From Lolium rigidum (taxonomy: Eukaryota > Streptophyta > Magnoliopsida > Poales > Poaceae), in the NCBI RefSeq assembly GCF_022539505.1, contig NC_061510.1, positions 275,982,330 through 276,046,329 on the forward strand: 64,000 bases of DNA, written 5' to 3'. Position numbers and translations under genes: made by a program. Within the stretch, counting starts at the first letter, position 1; the number at the start of each line of letters is the position of its first letter. Below are positions 23,324 through 36,050 of the stretch, one piece after another. The notes under the pieces were generated by a model that saw only the letters and a list, made by a program, of their open reading frames with translations, was not told the origin of the DNA and searched no databases.

Positions 23324-23874
23324 ATATAATTTTCAACTTCTTCAAAACAGAAAATAACCTACACATAGCCGAGGCTACATTTATCGTTTCCAAATATTGA
23401 TATGGTTTTTAAGATGTAAACTTTGACTGCTGGTTTGTGCTGTAGTATTACATAAAACTCCACGAAATCCTGAATATTCTTAAAATAGTTTACGACTCAA
23501 AACTGAACATATGGGAACGTTTGACATGGCGCTGTCAGTAGAAGTGTTAAAAGTTTGACTGGAGATATGTCCAGCACATCACCTATTTGTGTACCGAGCA
23601 TCTACATACATGTGAACTACAAGATAATAGCTTGGAGCTGTGGCTGGTTTGTCATATGTGTACTGTCCTGCCTGCTCATCATATACTAGAGAATCTACTT
23701 AATTATTTTCCGAAATACTAATAAATTTGCATGTTTTTTCTAGAAATATACCATGATTTCTAGGATATCACATGCTAATTTGCATTGTTACTTTATCGTG
23801 TCTTGGCCAAACAAAATAGTTGTCAGACTGAACGTAAACTGTAGTGGCAAATATGTAAGAATCAACAATAATTG
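23324..23874. other. No feature recognised
   Basis: AT-rich sequence between the CACTA element and the MITEs; no ORF or repeat signature seen. Confidence 0.4.
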
Positions 23875-23876
23875 TA

Positions 23877-24092
23877 CTCACTACGCTTTTATATATAAGG
23901 CCACCACGCATTTTGAGGTAGAACTTTACCTAATAATTTGACCAATCTAATATAAGTTATATGTCACCGAAAGTATATCATTGGATTCATATTTGAAATA
24001 TGTTTCCAACTATATGTTTTTGTGTTATATACTTATTTTGTGTCGATCAAACCTTTTGTCAAAGTTTTCGCTCGAAATAAAAACAGAGGGAG
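23877..24092. mobile_element. Degenerate Stowaway MITE
   Basis: It begins CTCACTACGCTTTTATATA and ends AAAACAGAGGGAG with TA on both sides. The left end is degraded, so this is less certain than the MITE 12 bases downstream. Confidence 0.5.
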
Positions 24093-24103
24093 TACAATTT
24101 ATA

Positions 24104-24309
24104 CTCCCTCAGCTCACATTTATAAGGCATGCAGGCTTGACAAGAAATTTAGGGAAATAATATCTTGATTATACTCTACAAAATTGATAGTGTGAAAAAC
24201 ACTTTCCAATGAGATAAATTATTTAACATACAACTCATGTATACTTATACTAATTGGTCAATCCTTAATCATGGAATATATGTGCGCCTTATAAATTGGA
24301 ATGGAGGAG
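24104..24309. mobile_element. Stowaway MITE (206 bp)
   Basis: It begins CTCCCTCAGCTCACATTTAT and ends with the inverted CTTATAAATTGGAATGGAGG, flanked by TA. It directly precedes the LINE fragment. Confidence 0.75.
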
Positions 24310-24311
24310 TA

Positions 24312-25295
24312 TGTTAGGATAATCCTTGATCGGAGCAAGATATGGACATTTTTTATGCCGCCACGACCATCACGGTGGGCAATGGAATGAAGACTCCTTT
24401 TTGGTATGCCGCTTGGCTAGAGGGGAGAAAGCCAATTGAGATTGCGCCGCTAAGCTATGCCTCTTGCAAGCGCAAAAATTGGAAGGTTGCACATGCTTTG
24501 CAAAACAATGCTTGGGTGCATAAAGTCGAGTTGGGGGATGACTTTTCTTTGGAGCATCTCTCTCAGTTTGTGGAGCTATGGGGTCTCATACAAAATTTCC
24601 AACTCAACGACAACTTAGAGGATGACATCTCTTGGAGACTCACCGAGAGTGGGCATTACTCTACGAAGTCCGCCTACGAATTGCAATTCTTGGGTTCCAC
24701 CTTCTCAAGTTTATACAAGTCCATGTGGAAGATGTGGGCGCCCCCAAAGATTAAGTTGTTCACTTGGCTTGTTTTCCAAAATAGAATTTGGACCACCGAC
24801 CGCTTAGCAAAACGGGGGTGGCCTAATTGTGGGGATTTCCCTTTATGCAACCAATGCACGGAGTCCATGGACCATCTTCTAGTCCATTGCCGTTTCACCT
24901 TGCGTCTATGGGACAAGGCCAAAGAAGGGTTCGACATTCCGGCTATTCATGTCAATAATTGGGCGGACCTATCCTTCCCGGAGTGGTGGGCCATGATATC
25001 TACGGGGCAAAACCGCAAAGGAATGGCATCTCTTGCTATGCTCATCATTTGGGAGATTTGGAATGAAAGAAACGATAGAGTTTTTAAGAACAAGCGCGCC
25101 CCTACGCAAGTCGTCTTCAAGAAGATCAAAAAAGAAGCTACTCTTTGGGTTTTAGCCGGTGCTAAAAGTTTAAGTAATTTGATACCGGGAGAGTAAAACT
25201 TGTATTATGTCTTGATCTTTTACTTTCTTGTAAACTTCTTTCTTAATCAATGAATAGGCAAAACTTTTGCCCTCGTTTCAATAAAAACAATACAA
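24312..25295 (+). mobile_element. 5'-truncated LINE (L1 clade)
   Basis: It is bounded upstream by the Stowaway MITE. It ends downstream with an AATAAAAACAATACAAG tail after a short 3' UTR. The exact ends and target-site duplication were not resolved. Confidence 0.65.
24342..25196 (+). pseudogene. 3' part of a LINE ORF2: reverse-transcriptase zinc-binding domain
   Basis: This is an open 284-codon frame. It shows the zf-RVT domain found at the C-terminus of plant L1-type LINE reverse transcriptases. Landmarks are an aromatic-rich N-part (GNGMKTPFWYAAWLEG), DISWRLTESGHYSTKSAYE, MWKMWAPPKIKLFTWLV and the zinc-binding core LCNQCTESMDHLLVHCRF near residues 165-182, followed by an IIWEIWNERNDRVF segment. 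The endonuclease and reverse-transcriptase domains are absent, as expected for 5' truncation on insertion. The frame itself is undamaged, so it is young. A 3' UTR runs to an A-rich end near 25290. It is unlikely to act alone. Confidence 0.85.
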
Positions 25296-26177
25296 GTAAC
25301 CAGTTGTATCTAGCCATGCATACCTTTTGTTTAGGGGGTGCACATGTCATGGGGGGTACCTAATTTTAGTTTCTCTTTCCTTCTCATTGGGAAGTTCGCC
25401 ATCACAAAGTACCATGGTCTCATGGTATGCTCCAACCAATAAAAATGATAATAAAAGGGGAAAATGGTAGAGAGCGACACAAAGCATATAACCAACAAAA
25501 ATGAAGTCTAATTTTCTTCCTATGCATTTACATTTTGTATATGAATAACACTCAGAAAATCGAGGTTCGCCATTGCATATCAGTGGTAGGTACTTGCATC
25601 ATTTTAATTGTTTGAGAGTAAATAGGGCATTTATCACCCCCTGCTTCATGATAGTTGCAAGTATTATAAGCAACTTAATAGTGTTCACTAAAACATGACA
25701 TGCGACCCTGACGGTTATAAATGTCGAGGCACGTGCCCAAGCGCCACACGAAAAAAACCGTTAGAGATAACTGCGTCGAGGAAACTGCAGACCCGATGCT
25801 TTTCTTTGCGCGGCACATACCGATTTGCTGGGGTTCTCATGCGCGGCACCTAGATTGAAATGCCTCTGTACATTAATATATGACGCAAAATTTACCACCG
25901 TGATACGATCTTCGGCACATCTTTTACAACACGTAAATTAATCACAATCATAAATTTAGAATCAAGCGATCTATTTCATCATTTAGATAGTAATTTGAAT
26001 TTCAATAAAAGAGAAATTTCTATTTCATTAGGATATAAAAATCCATATTTACTACGTTGATATTACAATTCATCGGCTTGTAATTACAAAGGCAGAAATT
26101 CATCTTCAACCTCATTGTTTGTGGTTGAAGCTATTTTTCTTCAGCTTCATCTTCTCGTTTATTGAAGATCTCTATTC
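25296..26177. other. No gene recognised
   Basis: Low-complexity AT-rich to mixed DNA; no ORF with protein character. Confidence 0.35.
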
Positions 26178-26456
26178 CTAAAGACCTTTTCCGTGCATGG
26201 ATCCGGATTCCTTGCAACCTGTCTTTTTGTACATGGAGATAAACCTCTCGAGCTCTTGCCCGATGTGAGTGATCTCGCCAGGCCCCCATTCAAAGCATCT
26301 TGTATTGACGAACGGGACCCGATCATAATACAACATAAAATTGATAAAACAAAAACATGGCATGTTGATGAGATGGGGTACATATATGCGTCGCGGGAAA
26401 AGCGCCGGAGGACTCCGGCGCAGCTTCAACGACTGCCACAGGTGGGGTGAGTACAC
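26178..26456 (-). CDS. Short hypothetical ORF, possibly CACTA-associated fragment
   Basis: A minus-strand frame of 92 codons. Its second half looks protein-like (VPFVNTRCFEWGPGEITHIG, then LERFISMYKKTGC) while its first half does not. It lies downstream (minus sense) of a possible TATA, CCTATATAATACAG (26661-26674), and of a CACTA-type terminus at 27141, so it may be a residual element-borne exon. I do not recognise a family. Confidence 0.25.
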   Translation of the reverse strand: MYSPHLWQSLKLRRSPPALFPRRIYVPHLINMPCFCFINFMLYYDRVPFVNTRCFEWGPGEITHIGQELERFISMYKKTGCKESGSMHGKGL

Positions 26457-26459
26457 TAC

Positions 26460-27141
26460 CCATCATGGACAACGTGCATGTATTTTTATCACTAACCATC
26501 TCTTTCACTCTTTCATGTTCCGAGGAACAAATGTGGAGAGCAATAGTAGGAAGTTGGTGAGATCTAGGGTTTCATTTGTTGAGTTGGACCGGATTGAAGG
26601 ACAAACAGAGAGTGCGGCGGAAGGAGTGGGAAGTAGGGAATGGGGACTGGGACAAGGGTCCCTGTATTATATAGGAAACTAGATTGGAAGTGGTGTTAGG
26701 GTTTGTTTTATGGGCACTAGGACAAATGCGGCCACCTATGTGGGTCGTGATTGCACATAGGACCCATAATGATTCCACATGAAGGACATGCTCGGCTCTG
26801 TGTTGGTGGGCCACCACTTTGATGATGTATAATTAATAATTTGGAGAAAACTAACATTATTAGTTACAACCGTCAATGAAACACAACAACGCAAATGTCT
26901 TAGACCTGCAACATCAAAGTGTGGATCACACCGGTCAAGGAGACAAGGTTGATGAGTCAACACGACGGTCAAGATCCACTGCGCGATGCGATGTGCCTCC
27001 CTTAATGGACCGTGGGAATAACGGGTGTCTGGCTAGCGTGCCACCGACAATGCTCATCCGCTGGAAAAAAAACTTTTGCAGACGACTATGACTTGTGTCG
27101 TCCAAAAAAATGTGTCGTTAAGGAGGGATTTTTTTGTAGTG
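26460..27141 (-). mobile_element. CACTA-type terminus (one end)
   Basis: The sequence ends ...GGATTTTTTTGTAGTG at 27141, whose complement starts CACTACAAAAAAATCC. GTGTCGT motifs recur just inside (27105 and 27112). No partner terminus was found to the left, so the size is unknown. Confidence 0.5.
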
Positions 27142-27338
27142 CTAGCCACTAGAATGATTTAACTTAAATAAATTCATAAAAGACGGTCATTTTTTTGCAA
27201 AGAGTCTACCAACTGATTCATAATCTTCAACAACAGTACAAGAAAACCCAAAAGTAACAAAAATTACAAATAATTCTTTTGGCCAACTAGCGACGACTAC
27301 AAACCGGCATGCAAGTGGACCTTCCGACGGACGTGGCG

Positions 27339-30300
27339 TGTCAACACCCGGATTCTTAAGTCCAGATGCCTATTATGCCATACATCGCAATCCCAGGAAG
27401 ATTGTTTTTGCGAGACATAACAGTTGATATCATAGAGTCATCATTCATTACAAACCATAGTCTTCTTACAACAATAGATCACATGATCCACACTTACAAT
27501 AATAGTTGATCTAATGACCAACAAACACAACACATAGCGGAAGCGAAGTAGTAGTAGCGGTCCATCTGCTCCACAGGCAACTGTTGACGTCAGGAGTAGT
27601 CCTAGTTGTCGTAGACGTCATGCTGTCCTTCATCCTGGTACTGGGGCTCATCTTCATAGTCTGGCCATTTGAATAGCCAGGGACACAGCCGTGAGTACTT
27701 TAAAGTACTCGCAACTAAAACTAGATTAAGCACTATCCACTATATCCATGAAATTCTAAGCTCTAGGTTCATTTGCATAAAGCCAGTTTTATTTCATAAA
27801 CATTTAATAAACAAAGACTCCTCATTTGCCTAACTTAACTTAAGTGGGAACCTTAGTGGCATTCCCACGACTCTGTTGTGATTCAAAGTCAAAGTCACCT
27901 TTCAAACTCAAGTCACAAGTCACCATTCATATTTTTGGAAAAGTTCTGATGATGGAACAGTATGGCATTTCCAACCGTCCATGACCGCGGACGCGGCTAT
28001 TCGAATAGGTTTACACTCTGCAGAGGTCGTACACTTGTGCCACAATAATTGCAATAATCTGTCAGGGGTAACTGGCCCTGATTTATCACACTTAGTGCAC
28101 GGACAACCAATCATAACCTTTCATTTACATACTCTAGTATAGGCACCTCTCCCCATGAGCTTGGCCTCCCAGTGAAGACAAACCGTCAGCCTGGGAACTG
28201 CACAGGGCTTGGGTAGGACAGTCACCTCATTTCACGTCATTTCACATTTCAATGGAGGCAGCCTCGGCATAACCCCTATGACGCTTGTTCAGAGGGAACT
28301 CATACTAAGATACATAAGCTTCCAGTTAGGCCTTACCCAGATCCAGGTATTGTGGGGGTACTTGAAATTGGAATGGTATCGCATCCGAACTCAACCATCA
28401 GTTTTTGTAAAGTTCACCATTTCATTCAAGTCGCCTTCACCTTAAAAATCTTTCAATAGAATGACTCATCATTCCAAGGTTTTCAAAAGCAAAGATTCAC
28501 CTGTTCCCAGCTAGAGTAGTCAACTTTAAGTTTAGCACTAGCAACTAGTCATGAGGGGTGCTAACTAGCTTGTAGCTCTCTAGGCTAACTTTGATATTCT
28601 TGCACTACTTCTTATCTAGACTCAAGTTAACTATAAAAGTAAGACTTGGAAATTCAAGTAAAGCCTTGAGAGATAAAAACTGGGACTTGTAAAGTAAAAC
28701 TCAAAGTAGTATGGTATTGGTGCCTTGCTCAAATAGAGCTTGCACTTGGGTAACTTGCAAGAGTATAGCTTGCCTTGGTTGGTACAGTTGTCAAAGTGTT
28801 CTTCTTCTTCCTCGTAGAAGACCTCCTCTTCCTGGTAGTCTCCGGTACTAGCGTCTATAAACGAATACGAGGATACAATCACCAAACAATACTTAAGTAG
28901 ACTAATTAGCCTAATGGCTCACACAAGATGATCTAGCATAATCCCAATCATCACTTAACATCCAACTAGGGTTTTCTTCTTTAGTGTTTGGAAAAATAAG
29001 TTCCTTTTATTGAAATAGGGATTAGGGTTTCTTTTTATGTTCTTTGGAGAAATAATTTCGTCTCATTGAATCTTGTTAAGATTTAATCTCCTCAAATAAC
29101 AAGGTATGAACACATGTTGACCAAGGTCAACACTTCACACTTATCATTTGAGAAACATGATTTAAATGAGGTACTATACCTCATACAATTTAAATCCTAC
29201 TTTGATTTAATATCCTCAAGTAAGCAATGATGAGACCATGCAACTAAGGTCATCACTTTACTTCACATTACTTGGGAAGATGATTTAAATGAGATGCTAC
29301 ATCTCATAGATTTGAAATTCCAAATTTGAAATGATTTAAATGAGCTAGAAATGACTACATAGCCATTATTTGAATATAGCTCATGATCATGCACACAACT
29401 ATGTCATGTTTTTACATAATCAATTAGACAAAGTGAAATGTGATTTATTAGAGTTGGAATCAACTCAAAATCCCTTATGGTTGATTTTTAATAATTGTTT
29501 GAAATCTGCAAAGTTACTGATTTGTTATTTTTGGTGTAGATGATCTAAGATGAATTTTGATTTGGGGCCAGTGGGGTTTGACAGACCATTTGATGTGCTT
29601 TCCAAATATATAAAATTTGTCAAATTTGGTTCAGTAAATTTCTCTAATTTTAATTTGGAAAACAGCATCTGCAGGGAATTTGAAATAAACTGAGCAGATC
29701 AAATTCAAACACGTGGGCCTGCGCGGGAAAGGTAAACGGGCCAGAAGGGAGAAAAAGAACTGGGCCGGCCCAGCTACGCGTCCAGCACGAGCAGGCCGCC
29801 TGACAAGGTGGGGCCCAGGCGTCAGTGGCCCTTTAAACCCGAAGCGGTATGCGATGAGGTGAGCCGTTGGATTAGATGGCAGATCAACGGCGCACAGTCT
29901 TCGTCTACGTCGACGAGAGCTAGGGTTACTGCGGCGACGCTAGGGAGTCGGAGTGTCACCTGGACTCCGACGAGGCTCGGCGATGAGGTAGGATGAGGTT
30001 GTCGACGACGGTGAAGTCATCGGTGGTCGTGGGAGCGGCGGAGGTGGACGAAACCGACGGTGGCTTCTGCTACTGGCTCCGGCGGACTCCGGCTAAATTC
30101 CGGCGAGAAGGAGCTTAATCGAGGAGGGGGAGTAGTCAGGGAGGCTCAGGAGAAGGAGGGGAGGCGACTGGTGTAGAGAATGGAGGCGAGAGCGTCCTCC
30201 TTTTATAGGGGCGAGAGGTGGCCGAGGGGTGCGGGTGAGGTCGACCATGGCGACATCGTCTGGAGCTGCGAAGGGGCAAGGTGAGGGGCACGTAAGCTTG

Positions 30301-32117
30301 CTAGCATCATGGCGGTCCTGGTGAGCGTGATGGCACGGTGAAAGGAGGTCTGAGGCGTGCGGGCGATGTCGCCGTCCTTGCAGTACGGGCGTGGCAGAGG
30401 TTGATGGTGTCATCGTCTACAGGGCGCTGGCGAGCCAATGGGGTTTTCCAGGAGCTAGCTGACGTCGAGGGGAGGCTATAGGGGAAAGGAGGGGTCGAGG
30501 GGAGGACGACAGCGACGAGGGCAGGAGGTGTCCTGGCGCGTCCGGAGACGTGCCAGTGCACGCTCTGGCGCGTCTGGCCATGGTGACCACGAGCTGTCGA
30601 GGGCATGTCGTGTTCCTCTCGACTTGGGATCGTGTTCTGCGTGTTCAGCAGCGTGTGGTGAGGCTAGATGACATGGTCAGAGGGAGAGGAGAGGTCCAGG
30701 AGCAGGTGGTGTCATAGTGGTGATCATATGGATGGCATGGGTTGGCAATGGTCCTTGCAATGCTACTCTTGGGTCAACTCTGGCATGGTGAGGTTCAGTA
30801 GTCTAAGGTGAGTCTATTTTACAAGGTGAGGTGACCAGAGAGGGAGGAGGACAAGGGTTGGCATGATGATGTCAATGGAAATGGCATGGGCTTGGCATGG
30901 TCCTTTGTGCAATATTTTTCTTGGTCTTGGAGTGCTGCAAGCTCAAGTGGGGTGAGACCAAGGTATGTGGCATGGTGAGCATGGTTGGAGAGGGCTATGG
31001 TGTGCACATTGGATCAAATCAAAATGTGTATGTGGCACATGCAATGATGGTGGCATGCTTGGGCATGGTGATCATGGTAATGTTGGGTCACTTCATTGGT
31101 GCACTTTAGGGTACAAAGTGTACTAGAGAAGAGGACACAAGAGAGAGAAGGTAAAAAGTGAAAAGTGGTTGGAAAAAGGGGTTGTACTTTTATTCTACAC
31201 TATGTGTACTTCATATGTCTCATGCTATGGTCTCTCTTGGGTTTAATTTTGGCCAAAATCTTCATAAATGTGTCCTATATAATGTTGGGCAACAATGTGT
31301 GGCATTGGTTTGAATTTTGGAGGGATTTTGTGAAAATTCAAAAAAAGTGGGGGAATCTAGAATCTGTTTCAAAGTGGCATCTTGGCTTGACTATTTTGAG
31401 AAATAGAAAAAGATCTGGTCAAAGTGGTCAACATCAAAAGTGTTCACCTTGATGAGGTCTTGGATGAGGTGCAAAGATTTGGGAGGGTTTGGTTTAGAAA
31501 ACTCTTAATCCAGGGGCTCAAAGTGGGCATCATGAGATAAGTGGCAGATTTGACCATTATCTCATGTGAGTGAGTTTTGCATTTGGATTTGATTTGATTT
31601 GAGTTTGTTTGATTCCAAAGTGTTTCCTAAGTGTTTAGTAACATTACCCAACCATTGTCACAATTCAAATTGGCCTAGGTTAAGTATTTTCAAAAATGGC
31701 CATAAGCCATATGTGAGGATTTTTGCAATTTTCTGATTTTCTTCTTTGCTTCCCTTTGATCTCAAAGAGCATGGTTTTGGGTTGCTTGAGTGTGAGGTTG
31801 AGTTGTTCAAGGGTTTCAAACAATGTTGGTAAGGTAAATAGGGCATAGACCTATATTTGCAAGTATAGCTATATGCCCACATATGCCTCTCTTTTTATTT
31901 TATTTTATTTTCTTGATTTCTCCTTGGTTTTGAAAAGGGGTAGGGTTTTGGGTTTTGGTACATTGTCAAGGATTGTAAAAACACAACATGGCAATAACAC
32001 AAAGATTAAGTATGAGCACTATGCATAGCATATGATGTAATAAAAGTTTTTGTCGGTTCTCATTTTTGGAAAAAGGAAATTCATTTTCTTCTTTGTTTGA
32101 AAATTTGGGATGTTACA
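27339..32117 (-). mobile_element. Giant solo LTR, 4779 bp (LARD/Sukkula size class)
   Basis: On the minus strand it opens TGTAACATCCC at 32117 and closes GGGTGTTGACA at 27339, a near-perfect inverted pair with TG...CA ends. It is flanked by TGGCG (27334-27338) and TGGAG (32118-32122), a target-site duplication with one mismatch. No protein domains occur inside. A TATA box (30199-30208) splits it into a 1.9 kb U3 and a 2.8 kb R/U5. LARD elements of barley and wheat have LTRs of about 4.5 kb, which fits. Open frames inside are short and biased. Confidence 0.75.
30199..30208 (-). promoter_or_regulatory. TATA box of the giant LTR
   Basis: The minus strand reads CTATAAAAGG, followed by a CT-rich stretch ending CTCTACACC, a typical plant transcription start setting. 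It sets the LTR orientation as minus. Confidence 0.6.
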
Positions 32118-32122
32118 TGGAG

Positions 32123-33205
32123 ACAGCCTGCTGGATTAGGTGTGTGGTAAAAATTAGCTAAAGACTAGTGATTGTGTGATTGGATGATTAGAGAATGAAA
32201 TCATAAGGCGGACAAGTCTCGATGGCTTGGGAGTTGTATGCATGCATCCCTAACCACAAACACTGGAACAAGATGAAGACAAACCACCGTCCTCACCCCT
32301 CCCTCATTCTATCTGGGCATAGCTTGTCATAGTAAAGCTTGTTGTAGTATACCGACGGGAAGTCGTCGTGCTAAGGCTCCAAAGTACCAACGTAAGAGAG
32401 CACCAGCCATCGCCGGTGAAGAGAACCATATATAAGGTAGAAAACAAACCAAAATCCAGCAAGATCTTAGCCTGAGACGAAAGACCACACGCCCTCCAAA
32501 AAAGACGCGTCACCAAAATGGAGGCTAGACAGGGAGGACTTTATTCCATTTTCAGGGAGTCGTCTGCCACATCTTCCTGAGCAGGACACAAACCCTAAAT
32601 AGACTGGAAAAAACAACAAAAATTGGGACCCTCCTGCTGACAAGGATCGGGATCCACTGCTGTTCCATGGCCCTAAGGGCAGAGGAGGTGAGGCAGATCA
32701 GCGGCTACGCCAACTGGAGGCAGGGAAACCCTAGTGGCCTCTTTGTCTCTCACATACGGGAACGAAGGGGTATCACATATACAGAGGATGATGACTAATG
32801 CGCCCCCCCCCCAATTCACCAACGGATAGGAGGGGGAAGGGGTTGATGTGATGGATATAGAGGATCCTCATTGCACTCCTAGATTTGTGCTCGCCATTGG
32901 TACATGTATGTTGTTGGAGAGATCATTAGTTGCTGGATCGTTCAACATCAAATAAGAAACAAATTTAAGTATAATTAGAATTAGAAAATCATGTATTTTT
33001 GGCTAACTTTTATTTCAACTAGTACTTGCACTCTTCCCTGAGCCATTTACTCGCACAAAAATGTCAATCTACAAGCGTATCTAAATTTCCATTCCCTCAA
33101 AAATCACGGGAATGAAAATTAACCATGTATGTAATGATCTATATACCTAGGGCTTGTACCAAGTCCCTCGCCTGAATTACAACCATTTGTCACCTCCAAG
33201 CTGCA
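32123..33205. other. No gene recognised
   Basis: Mixed sequence without a credible ORF or repeat signature. It contains a run of nine C near 32801. Confidence 0.35.
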
Positions 33206-33299
33206 TGATACGTCCAAAACGTATCTACTTTCCCGAACACTTTTGCTATTGTTTTGCCTCTAATTTGTGTATTTTGGATACAACTAACACGGACTAACG
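33206..33299 (+). repeat. First 94 bp of another LTR, cut by the gap
   Basis: It starts TGATACGTCCAAAACGTATC and continues with a sequence resembling Sabrina-like Gypsy LTR starts. It enters the N gap at 33300, so the rest of the element is missing from the assembly. Confidence 0.6.
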
Positions 33300-33399
33300 N
33301 NNNNNNNNNNNNNNNNNNNNNNNNNNNNNNNNNNNNNNNNNNNNNNNNNNNNNNNNNNNNNNNNNNNNNNNNNNNNNNNNNNNNNNNNNNNNNNNNNNN
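33300..33399. other. Assembly gap (100 N)
   Basis: A run of 100 N; true length unknown. Sequence to the right (telomere-like duplication) is unrelated to the LTR on the left. Confidence 0.99.
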
Positions 33400-34885
33400 T
33401 TCGAGAGAACTTGTCAAAATTCAAGTTAATTAATTTATCACGATAATTATATAATTAATTAATGAATCTCAGGAATATGTTATACAACATGATCGATATA
33501 GGCCATGTATATTTTAATTGGTGTTAATCTACAGTTTGCTAGCTAGCTGCAATATATAGAGCATGTTTTTATTAGATCGGGTTATAGCTAGCCAGTATAG
33601 TTTAGGGTTATGTGTTTTAATTAAGTAGGGTTGATTAGCTAGGGTTAGTTACATATATATGGTTTAGGGTTAATGCATGGCACATTTAATTTAATTAGAG
33701 GACCGCGAGAGGCACCCCTGGCCTGCTCGATGCACAATTAAGTGTCGTTGGCCTATACATAGGGTTTAATTAGGGTTTAGGGTTAGCTAGGGTTTAGGGT
33801 TAGGGTTAGGGTTTAGGGTCTAGGCCGGGTTTAGGGTTTAGTGTTTAGGGTGTTTAGGTTTAGGGATTAGGGATTATATATTTACGGTTTTAGGGTTGTT
33901 TAAGGTTTAGGGATCATCGATCGAGTGCGCACACACATTATTAGAGGCACCCGCGCCTTTACGCATAAATTGCATGCATATATATGTGTGTTTTTGGCCA
34001 CCAACGATATATAGATGATCGAGAGAGAGAGAGATTGAAATCCCCAAGAATATGTTCAAATATACATTAAAACATATGCACGAATGCATGGTAGGACATG
34101 CATGCACACTAATTATATATATATATTATGAGGCAACTTAATCAAATGTGTTTTCATTCGAGAGAACTTGTCAAAATTAGAGTTAATTAATTTATCACGA
34201 TAATTATATAATTAATTAATGAATCTCAGGGATATGTTATACAACATGATCGATATAGGCCATGTATATATTAATTGGTGTTAATCTAAGGTTTGCTAGC
34301 TAGCCGCTATATATAGAGCATGTTTTTATTAGATCGGGTTATAGCTAGTATACTTTAGGGTTATGTGTTTTCATTAAGTAGGGTTGATTAGCTATGGTTA
34401 GTTACATATATATGGTTTAGGGTTAATGCATGGCACATTTAATTTAATTAGAGGACCGCGAGGCACCCCTCGCCTGCTTGATGCACAATTAAGTGTCGTT
34501 GGCCTATATATAGGGTTTAATTAGGGTTTAGGGTTAGGGTTAGGGTTTAGGGTATAGGGTTTAGTGTTTAGGGTGTTTAGGGTTTAGGGATTAGGGATTA
34601 GGGTTTCAGTGGTTGTATAAGGTTTAGGGATCATCGATCGAGTGCGCACACACATTATTAGAGGCACTCCGCGCCTTGCGCATAAAGTGCATGCGTATAG
34701 TTTAGGGTTATTTGTTTTAATTAAGTAGGGTTTGATCAGCTAGGGTTAGTTACATATATATGGTTTAGGGTTAATGCATGGCACATTACATATAGTTTAA
34801 ATCTCAAGAATGTTTATACATGATAGGCCATATGTGCAAAGGAATTTTTTTCCCCGTGAACTTGTCAAAATTCAAGTTTATCGTG
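33400..34885. repeat. 757-bp tandem duplication with telomere-like TTTAGGG stretches
   Basis: The landmark TTCGAGAGAACTTGTCAAAA occurs at 33400 and 34157. The landmark AGTTTAGGGTTAT recurs a third time near 34697, and a GAACTTGTCAAAATTCAAG remnant near 34858 marks the degraded end. Each copy has a block of degenerate plant telomere repeats (33760-33900 and 34500-34620) mixing GGTTTAGGG, GGGTTAGGG and GTGTTTAGGG. The units are about 90 percent alike. Confidence 0.85.
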
Positions 34886-35432
34886 CCAATGGAAACTAGT
34901 CCAAAAAATTACATAGAGGACCAAAAGTACTAGACAATAACTAATAGAACCCGCAACTTTACAAAAAGGACCCCAAAACATATAGAAGAAAATCAATCGA
35001 GTCCTTCTCGACCGCACATCGATCTCTCGCTCCGCATCCTTTCCAAAGAACTCCGTCGCCGGGACGCACCACTTGGGACGGTGTCGCCGTAGTCGCCAGG
35101 ACGAAGGAGAAGAAGGGCCTCAAGCAACGGCATATTGGCTCCGAGAAGGGCCGCTGAAAGGCCAAGATGTGCACGGCAAGACGGATGACGCCGTCGTATG
35201 CCCCGAGCTTGTGAACTTTAGCAGCCTTGACTTCCCCATTGGCCGGATCCGAAGCACCGACCAAAGCAAGCCTCACCGTTAGCGCCATCACATTGATGGC
35301 ACCAGATCGGGGTTTGGCCTGCAAGATCCGCCGATTCACCACAGGCCGGATCCGAAGCCGATGACGAGATCCCCGACTCCATTGCGCCATTCTCGCTCAT
35401 GGGAAACACCGGATCTAAGCTTACAACAACAC
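34886..35432. other. GC-rich stretch, possibly an old gene or element fragment
   Basis: It contains CCGGATCCGAAG twice and open frames on both strands, none with a domain I recognise. It may be a remnant of a transposon-borne gene; unresolved. Confidence 0.3.
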
Positions 35433-35434
35433 TA

Positions 35435-35562
35435 ACTCCCTCGGATCCAAATTAGCCGACTCAACTTTGCTTATCTAAATATGGATGTATCCACACATGT
35501 TTTTACTCTAGATACATACACGTCTAAGGAAAGTTGAATCAATTAATTTAGTTCGGAGGGTG
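35435..35562. mobile_element. Stowaway MITE (about 128 bp)
   Basis: The left end ACTCCCTCGGATCCAAATTA pairs with the right end TAATTTAGTTCGGAGGG, with TA at the right flank. The interior arms GACTCAACTTT and AAAGTTGAATC are inverted as in this MITE group. Confidence 0.65.
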
Positions 35563-36050
35563 TACAATATACGAGAGAAGTCGGTCTCGTCTCCGCCGGC
35601 GAGGCCGCCGGAGAGAAGGGGGAGAGGAGCCGGGGAGTGGGAAAGACTCGAGGGAGAAAGAGAAGAGGAAGAAATGAGAGCTCCCTGGGGAAGAACATTA
35701 TTTTTGTCGTTCCGCTCGTAGCTTGAAACTGAAAATTTCGGCCGCGCGCCAAATCATCCCGCCGCATCCATTCGAAAATCCCGTGACCAGTTTTACCCTT
35801 TTACCCCTGGTCCGGAAGCTACAACCCACCGACCATGGAGGGCTCATTCGGTACCAATGAAATATCTTGCCTAGATCCCGAACCCTCCCCACATGCCCAC
35901 ACCCACCCACCAACCATTCGCCCCATTAGCTCAAAAATACTCTCACACGCCAAAGCTCTGACTCTCTAAGCCGCCGGCATACTCCTCCACAGCGTAGCCT
36001 TGATCGTGTTGGCTGTCCACCCACCTGATCCGCTCCCCGCCGCCCTCGTC

